A stretch of DNA of 64,000 nt from NCBI GenBank assembly GCA_963678675.1, contig OY783191.1, positions 20,649,111-20,713,110 of the forward strand, given 5' to 3'. Source of the DNA: Xiphydria camelus (lineage: Eukaryota > Arthropoda > Insecta > Hymenoptera > Xiphydriidae). Made by a program: the position numbers and the translations under genes. Shown here piece by piece: positions 57,567 through 64,000 of the stretch. The notes under the pieces are model-generated. The model worked only from the letters and a program-made list of their open reading frames with translations, searched no databases and had not been told where the DNA came from. How positions within the stretch are numbered: the stretch's first letter is position 1; each line of letters begins with the position of its first letter.

Positions 57567-58001
57567 TACAGGGTGTAACAGAGTAAGTGTTACAACGTGA
57601 AACTGTAGATTCCTTGTGAAAAAAGAAAAAGATTTTTCCTCTTACAAAAATGTTCTGCGTGCTTTCGTTTTTGATATACAGGATGTCAAAGTTTTGAAAA
57701 AAAAATCGTTTTTCTTTAAACCTCGAACTATTTTTATCAGATTTGAGTGTTGACCCCTAATAACAAGTAGTTCGTGGTTTAAATAAGGTAAAACGGGGTG
57801 AGTTGGCGAATGAAGTCGGCCCCTCGTTTCCATTTCTTTCCATAGAAACGAGGGGCCAACTCCATTCGCCAACTCACCCTGTTTTACCTTATATCGAAAA
57901 CGACAGCCTGCAGAACATTTTTGTAAGAGGAAAAATCTTTTTCTTCTTTCATAAGGAATCTACAGTTTCACGTTGTAACACTTACTCTGTTACACCCTGT
58001 A
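57567..58001. mobile_element. Foldback TACAGGGTGTAAC element, 435 bp
   Basis: It starts TACAGGGTGTAACAGAGTAAG and ends in the mirror, flanked by TA (57565-57566, 58002-58003). The loop has an inner palindrome (GGTAAAACGGGGTGAGTTGG and mirror, 57787-57890). The same left end, truncated after about 75 bp, is at 56542-56617. Confidence 0.82.
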
Positions 58002-59530
58002 TATCGCGGTGATACTAATTACTAAGGATCGTTAATCAGAATTCCGACCATCGCACAGTGGTTCTGAAATAGGTCAAAAGTCCATATTAATTCATAACTG
58101 TTTACTATGATGCTAAGTTCAGATACGTACATTTTTTGGTTTAAGTTATAGTTTGAAGCATGCTCTTGATTATTATATAACATTTTACATGCCATTCTTG
58201 TCCCATATTTTAATGTATTTAATTTTTACGGTGTCGCAGTCTTATTGTTACGAAATCAGTTTTCTCTATTTAAAACAATTTGCTTGATTTCAGGTACGTT
58301 TTATAAGTGTACGTTTTCAAGGATGCATATTTTGGAATAATACTAGGTACCAGTATAATACCTATATCTTTTTTAATTATTAAGCTGCTTTTGACTTTTA
58401 TTGTAAGTATTAGGGAAATGTGCTTTTTGTTAAATTATTTTTTCCAACTACTTTTCCTATTACCACCTCTGGAAAAAGTTCTTATATACAAGAGTATATC
58501 TTTTTATAACTAAGACACAAATTTACATCGCACAAATCAGTTATGTAAGTCATTAATATACTCATGACCGCGTTTGCTTAGATTGCCGGACTACTGTGTA
58601 TCGTTTGTTGGAACACGCAAATTAATCAACTGTAAACTGCGGCACACTGTCACAGAAGTAGATACATAGGTTAGAATCGCCGTCCCGACCAGACCGACCG
58701 AGCAGACCGATTCTCCCGGGAACTACGTTCACCCGATTTTCGTACTCCCGCAGTTAGAGAATAGCGACTAGGAGTCTCCTTACTTTTCCAGTGAACTCCG
58801 CCCACTTCTCACGGGAACAGGCTTTCACTCAGTTATAGAATAGCCGTCCTGGTGGCCTGCGCGAACGAGCGGGTGAGTGGAAGAGGAGGAGATGCGGTTT
58901 GGGGGGAGGGAGATTCGCTACCCGGGTGGCTGCGTGAGAGCGTGGTCGGAGCGGAGGCAGGAGGCGTGGGGGGCGATACTCGAGTGGAGGACGTATTTGC
59001 TAGTGGAGCTTTAGGGCAACCACGAAAGGTGGCACGGTGCGGACCGCCGCAATTGGCGCAGATTGGGGATTTGTTTGGTTTGTCTTTGGAACGACAGGTA
59101 GAAGTCTCGTGGTCTTTTGCACAGAAGGCGCAGACCCAGGCATGGCAGTAGTTTGCCGTGTGCCGGAATTTCATGCAGCGGCGGCACTGTGGAGTAATCT
59201 TTGATTTTCTTTTCGGTTCAATTTTTACACTGAGACCGGAGAGCGATTTGATGTCGTAGATGGATTTGGCAGAAGGGGATTTGGCGTCGAGGTAGACGCA
59301 GACCAGAGGCCATATTTTATCACCTTTTCTCACGCGATAAACGGACTTGATTGGCACGCCCTTGGATTCGAGTTCGGCGCGAATGTCGTCTTCGGAGAGG
59401 GACTTCAGAACGCCCCTGATTACCACAATCACGTCTTTGTCCTGGGGGATTTGGTTCGTGGTGTACTGGATTTTGTCCACATCCAGTTTGGAAGTCAGGA
59501 GCCGGAAATCGTTTACCGATAGAAGATATA

Positions 59531-60235
59531 CGAGGCTTGTCCAGAAAGTAAGTACCGTTTTAGAAATAAACACATACGCAATTTTTTTTTCGAACAAAAT
59601 TTATTTTTATAAGAAAGAGGACATCCTAAACTATTTTTCTACATAGTTTCCACCATTCTTTAGACATTTGTCGTAGCGAGAAACCAACTTTTCTATACCC
59701 TCTTCATAGAAAGATGCCGCCATTGACGAGAGCCATTGCCGAACACCGTCTTCAACGCCGTCATCGCTGTCAAAGCGTTTCACAATATCGTTCCGCATTT
59801 ATTGTGTCCCCTCTGGGCAGAAAATCAACAAGCAGAATGCCCTTTCTGTCCCAGAACACAGTGCCGCCCGCTGCGAGCCTCGTCATGAACATTGGTTCGC
59901 CCATCATTGAATTGCCGAACCCATTTTCTTACCATGCCATCACTGATAACGTTTTGTCCATAAACTTCTGTGAGTTGACGATGAATTTCAGCAAGCTTCA
60001 CATTTCTTGCATTCAAAAATCGTATTACAGATCGAACTTCACTGTCGGCGGGATCAGAAATTGTTTTAAACATTTTGAGTGAACACTAGCGAATGTAAAC
60101 ACAACAGAATTTTGCCGAGATTGCGTCAGCTGTTCGACAATGAACCAAGGAGACTAGAGCGCATGCGCGGAACATCGTCGCTAGCGCTGTGGCGGCGGTA
60201 GAACAAAACGGTATTTACTTTCTGGACAAGCCTCG
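59531..60235 (-). mobile_element. Deleted mariner element
   Basis: It starts CGAGGCTTGTCCAGAAAGTA and ends in the mirror with small changes, flanked by TA (59529-59530, 60236-60237). At 705 bp it is about half a full mariner (about 1.3 kb). It keeps both ends of the transposase gene. Confidence 0.92.
59640..60073 (-). pseudogene. Mariner transposase with two internal deletions
   Basis: From ATG at 60073 the frame shows a mariner HTH N-terminus (VIRFLNARNVKLAEIHRQL, VRKWVRQFNDGRTNVHDE). It is then fused, out of frame, to the block FWDRKGILLVDFLPRGDTIN that holds the second catalytic Asp, and after another gap to the C-terminal SRYDKCLKNGGNYVEK and stop at about 59640. The first and third catalytic Asp regions are deleted. 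Not functional. Confidence 0.88.
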
Positions 60236-60960
60236 TACTTTGATTTAGTCAGAAGTATTGGCAGCACGGCGGAAAGGGATATCCTTTTCAGCCAGGAATG
60301 TTTGGATAGTAGTCCATTTGGATTTCTGCTTGATGCAGATGGGCGGAAGGTTTGAGGAGCCATTTTCCTCGGACTCTGGCTCCGAGTCAGAGTCAGACTC
60401 CGTGGAACTGGCAGCCGGAGAGCTAGTTTTCCTGCGCTTACACGACTTTCGAGACTGGGTTTGCCAGGGATTCCCGTCGATCTCCATAGCGGGGGTGGAT
60501 TGCGTCGCGACAGACGACGAGGAGGAGCTTTGGTGGCTGGCGCTCAGCAGAGTCTTAGTTTTGGCGATCTGAGCGTCAGAATCGGCAAGAGCTTTGAGAA
60601 TACGAGTTCTATCCTCCTGGAGGCGGCTAAGGGACGCAATTAAGGAATCGGCGGTTGGCGAGGGTGAGCTTTCCGTAGGAGGAAGGGATTGCTCATTTGG
60701 AGCGGTGATAGCAGGGGTGAGCGAGTCTTGAGAAAGACTCATTTCGGCTGATGGGGAAGATGCGAACCGTTCTGGCGGATTTGAGTTGTAAAGCCCTGAG
60801 AAAGGCTAGATTGGGTGAACGGCGACTGCCGCCCGGCGGGGCAGCCGCTGTATACCTGATTGTAAGATGGATGGATGGCAGCAGCCGCGCCACGGTGATC
60901 CTGAACCTTTAGGGGCGGGAACCCCTGGGTGAAGAGGGTCGTGGTCACTAAGCGACCTTC

Positions 60961-61595
60961 CTAATCTTGAATCTGCACAGCGATTATCACGAGCGTCCGA
61001 ATGGGGCGAGAGCTCCGGTAAGACTGCTGATGGATAACCATTACACTTTTCAACGTTGCTCTTATAAATACTAAAACATAAACTTGCATCCGAGAATATT
61101 CGCCATGTAGCGGGCAACCGGATACTAGCACAGCGAATCTCGGTTCGTACCGTTTGATAACACCGCGATCTGAATACCTCACTAATCTAAGGGTTAATCT
61201 AGTTATCAAGCAAGCGATATATTTCGGCGAAAGCGGCAAATGCGCTTGCAGTCCCGCACCTTTCCCGGAAATTTTAATCGATACCCGCTATACGTGAAAT
61301 ACTACATCCGTCTTGTAAAGGAGAGAATGACGAATTCAATAGATGACCGATCGGGAAGACCAATCATACCGCCCGCCTTGCTGAAACCCGTCGACTCGAC
61401 TACTCTTTGACGTTTACCAACAAACTAGTCGACATGCCGATGGACAAAATCTAGTCGACAAACTCTAGTCGAAAGTGTCGATCGACTCTGTCGTCTGACA
61501 ATGTCGACTCAGTCAAGACGCGCCTTTAGGGTGTTCGCAGAGCGAAATCTGCCGCTAACTAGACTCGGGTCAGATCTCGCGGTGGACTTCGAGTG
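60961..61595. other. Unassigned, with repeat fragments
   Basis: 61190-61290 is the mirror of the 25965-26100 repeat. 61385-61515 has many CTAGTCGAC/GTCGAC words. No gene recognised. Confidence 0.4.
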
Positions 61596-61599
61596 ATAG

Positions 61600-61784
61600 G
61601 GCGTTTGTGCACACGACGTTTTTTGAACGCGCTGTCGACGCGCGTTGAACGCTCAACAAACGCAAGACAGTCGGCAAGATGTGATATATAACGTGCTAAT
61701 ACACGCTGATGATGCGCAGAGGACGCGCGTTTCAAAAACGCGCGTCGACAGCGCGTTTTAAAGACGTCGTGTGCAAAGGCCCAT
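61600..61784. mobile_element. Short palindromic MITE (GGGC.TTTG ends)
   Basis: GGGCGTTTGTGCACACGACG and, at the other end, CGTCGTGTGCAAAGGCCC enclose arms with ACGCGCTGTCGACGCGCG. Flanks CGAGTGAT and ATAGTGAT could be an 8-bp duplication with two changes, which would fit hAT-type (weak inference). Confidence 0.5.
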
Positions 61785-63005
61785 AGTGATGCAAGTGGTT
61801 GCAAATGTTCGAGAACTTTGTACCGGAGATACGTATACACCAAGACCAACGCTCGCAAACGTTAAATGCTTCCGACCATTCGTCGCTATTCCGTCGGTTT
61901 GACTATTTTCGGTTGGCATTGAGCAAAAATGTCCCATATTAAATAATGGCGCCTGTAAAACTTCAAGGGATAGTGGTGTTCGCGGACCGAATACTTCCGC
62001 TATTGAGACTCAGATCAGTCTGCCGCTAGCTGCTCGCCGTCGGGGTTAAATGGTCCTCGGCGACTCAGCGGCCAGCCAATCACAGGCCTGATGACCGGTG
62101 ACTCACCGTGCGATGCGTCTGCCCTTCTGTGTATCGTACCCCCTTCCACGGGAGCGTTAGATGTTTGACGCACAGCGTTAAACGCTCCGACTAGTCCAGT
62201 CAAATTTCCGTTTAAATCGAAAAATGAGACATAATGGCGAAAACTTGGGAAAAGGTGTGTTTTGATGTTAGTAATGGAGGGAACATATTAAAAGAAGAAT
62301 CCCCCCCCCCCCTCGGCAAAGTGTGTAAAAAAATTATTTATTGTTGAAAAAATCGGTTCTTCGCTAATATTTTGAAAACTACGTGACCTATTGAAAAATA
62401 GTTAAGACAAAAATCGTAGATAATAAAATTATCTACAAAAAAGCTATTACACTTTTTACCCTATCTTCAACGCCTAAGAAGCTAGGTCCTCCAGATGAGT
62501 TGAAATGTTCAAATATTCATAACAAATCCAAAAATGGAGATTTTTGCAATTTCTTTTTTCGTAACCCATTTACAAATTTTGATTTTCATTGTTGTTTACA
62601 CATGATTGGTTTTTAAAGTTTTAAATGCTTGAATTTACATAGAAATTTACAATTAAAACATTTTTTAATTATACCATCGTTTATTTCGGATTGTTTCTGA
62701 AGAAAAAGATAAATAGCAATTCAACGTATCTCACCTGGTTTGCAAGATATGATAAATTGAAAAGGAGGGGGATTTATGCGATGATCACCACTGATTACGC
62801 AAACTGTGCCAAACATATACAGTGTCGCACCGTTCTCACTCGCGTCGCCCTGACGTTCGTGTACGCGCCCTGCTGCAGTTGCTGCGAGTGTCAGTGAGAC
62901 TGAGGGTTGCTCTCGGCCTTCCGGACGTTGCAGGGGTTTCGTAGCATCCCGACCGTGAATACCTCGCCAACCTAGTAGCCCACAGGCAGTATGCATTATC
63001 TTATT
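61785..63005. other. Unassigned sequence
   Basis: No gene or clear element recognised. 61990-62200 is GC-rich and partly mirrors 61545-61580; 62220-62700 is AT-rich with a C tract near 62302; 62800-62990 is GC-richer without a supported frame. Confidence 0.4.
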
Positions 63006-63013
63006 TCCAATGC

Positions 63014-63202
63014 TTCGATAGCGCAACGGTCAAGTTGCCGGGCTGGGAGTCTCGAAGATTTTGTTCATGATTTTCGATGATAATAATTGTCGAAAAAACA
63101 TTTGAAACACTGAATGAAACAATGAAATTTGCTTTTCCATAACGCTTTTCCAAATGTTTTTTCGACAACTATCATCCAAAATTATGAACAAAATCTTCGA
63201 CA
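63014..63202. repeat. Half-tRNA-like sequence joined to a hairpin
   Basis: 63014-63050 (GATAGCGCAACGGTCAAG) resembles the 5' half of a tRNA with an A box. 63053-63100 (CGAAGATTTTGTTCATGATTT... CGAAAAAACATTTG) is mirrored at 63153-63202. Confidence 0.5.
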
Positions 63203-63625
63203 GCCAAAAATTCCTGACGAAATGTAAGAGTAAAAAAATGCAACGATGTTTCCAACTGTTCTTACAAATAATATTGGTTCACCTCAATAAGGAAGAAAAT
63301 AATGTAAAACTATGAAAAATATTGAAACTATTATTTTACTCGGTAATGTAAACCACTTTCTATAACAAGAAGTGGTTGCAATTAAATGAAAAAAAGGGTG
63401 TGCGTGGTCGCCACGCGCGGTAGAAGTGAAACTTCAACGTTATATTGAAGGAATGGGAAAGTCGTAGGGTAAACAGGTGATTAAAATCTATGCAGTTATG
63501 AGTTACAAACATCTTTATTCACTAACTTCCATATCTTCACTCAAATCTAAAACTGAAATGATCACAACTGTTCTTCTTTGAGTCAAAAATTGGACTGGTA
63601 TCTTTCCCAAAGGCTGCGTCCGCTA

Positions 63626-63684
63626 TACAGGGTGTTTCATAAGTATTGTGACAAACGTAAAGGGGTTGTAGAGGGCATTAAACT
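63626..63684 (+). mobile_element. Single TACAGGGTG element end
   Basis: TACAGGGTGTTTCATAAGTA after a TA resembles the ends of the palindromic elements above, but it runs into the microsatellite and no partner is in the window. Confidence 0.5.

Positions 63685-64000
<316 letters not shown>

Larger units (their letters stand above)
55470..58849. mobile_element. Large foldback, 3.4 kb, inserted in ORF1/ORF2 boundary of copy C
   Basis: Both ends carry GGACGGCTATTCT(G/A)TAA (left 55468, right mirror ending 58849); comparison with copy A suggests a 3-bp TGG duplication (55467-55469, 58850-58852), boundaries uncertain by 2 bp. Near both ends CTATTCT(C/G)TAA motifs recur several times (about 55583, 55648; mirrors 58755, 58833). 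Arms of about 1 kb (55560-56541 with 58002-58790) are inverted; the middle holds a TACAGGGTGTAAC foldback and unassigned DNA. No transposase recognised, so the superfamily is unknown. Confidence 0.7.
58853..60742 (-). pseudogene. Non-LTR ORF1 (gag-like, zinc knuckles), copy C, interrupted
   Basis: The start MSLSQDS at 60742 leads a Ser/Pro-rich region and a basic, acidic-serine stretch. A stop (TAA, about 60243) and a mariner (59531-60235) follow. Beyond it the frame resumes with a PRE_C2HC-like domain (DVIVVIRGVLKSLSEDDIRA) and three Cys/His knuckles: CRRCMKFRHTANYC, CAFCAKDHETSTC and CANCGGPHRATFRGC, then a Pro/Ser tail to the foldback at 58849. Such ORF1 proteins coat the element RNA. It is typical of the Jockey clade. 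Confidence 0.87.
51086..60960 (-). mobile_element. Non-LTR retrotransposon copy C, near full length with three insertions
   Basis: Poly-A tail (T tract 51086-51099), 3' UTR inverted repeat (51110-51119 with 51181-51190), ORF2 (51349 to about 54075), ORF1 (58853-60742) and a GC-rich 5' UTR to about 60960. Removing the three insertions (54078-55380, 55470-58849, 59531-60235) leaves about 4.5 kb, a normal length for the Jockey clade. The exact 5' end and target duplication were not found. Confidence 0.85.

Overview
The window looks like a transposon-dense, gene-poor piece of an insect genome, probably hymenopteran (ant-like). That is inferred from the mixture of element families, the AT-rich unique sequence and the many palindromic elements ending in TACAGGGTG; no species-specific marker was found. 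No secure host gene was found. Almost everything that can be identified is a transposable element, and the layout is one of elements inserted into elements.

Region by region: 1-3.6 kb holds a foldback element and two TTAA-flanked (piggyBac-type) non-autonomous elements. 3.6-7.5 kb is a TTAA element split by an LTR fragment and a minus-strand, 5'-truncated Jockey-like non-LTR retrotransposon (copy A). 7.8-10.6 kb is a complete-looking Sola-like DNA transposon with 4-bp target duplication, 32-bp inverted ends and an uninterrupted two-exon 662-codon gene. 10.6-23.5 kb is repeats: long foldbacks, a tRNA-derived SINE, a TTAA element holding the C-terminus of a piggyBac transposase, and many inverted pieces of one degenerate family. 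23.5-28.2 kb has a Helitron with recognisable 5' TC and 3' hairpin/CTAG ends, a helicase fragment, and a second truncated copy, both carrying the same minisatellite. 28-34.8 kb is foldbacks, two of which keep transposase C-termini.

The most notable part is 34.8-43.9 kb. A pogo/Tigger-like element is split inside its transposase gene by a TTAA-flanked element; that element is split by a Transib (the RAG1-related superfamily), and the Transib carries a foldback inside its intron. The Transib has a 5-bp CGCAG target duplication, CACAGTG ends, a conserved CAAAAT block exactly 23 bp inside each end, and an apparently uninterrupted 689-codon transposase with the RAG1-type acidic triad and C-C/H-H zinc site. 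The TTAA element sits so precisely that reading across one TTAA keeps the pogo frame.

44-48.8 kb is a foldback carrying two long LTR-like insertions (each TG...CA with a 4-bp duplication), one of which holds a non-LTR fragment (copy B). 49-51 kb repeats the flanks seen at 3.4-7.7 kb in inverse orientation. 51-61 kb is the fullest non-LTR copy (C), with gag-like ORF1 and endonuclease/reverse transcriptase ORF2, broken by three DNA elements: a TA-flanked palindrome with paired tRNA-like sequences, a 3.4-kb foldback, and a deleted mariner. 61-64 kb is small palindromes, unassigned sequence and a GA-rich microsatellite. The autonomous elements (Sola-like, Transib) could in principle mobilise non-autonomous relatives sharing their ends; all retrotransposon copies here are broken.
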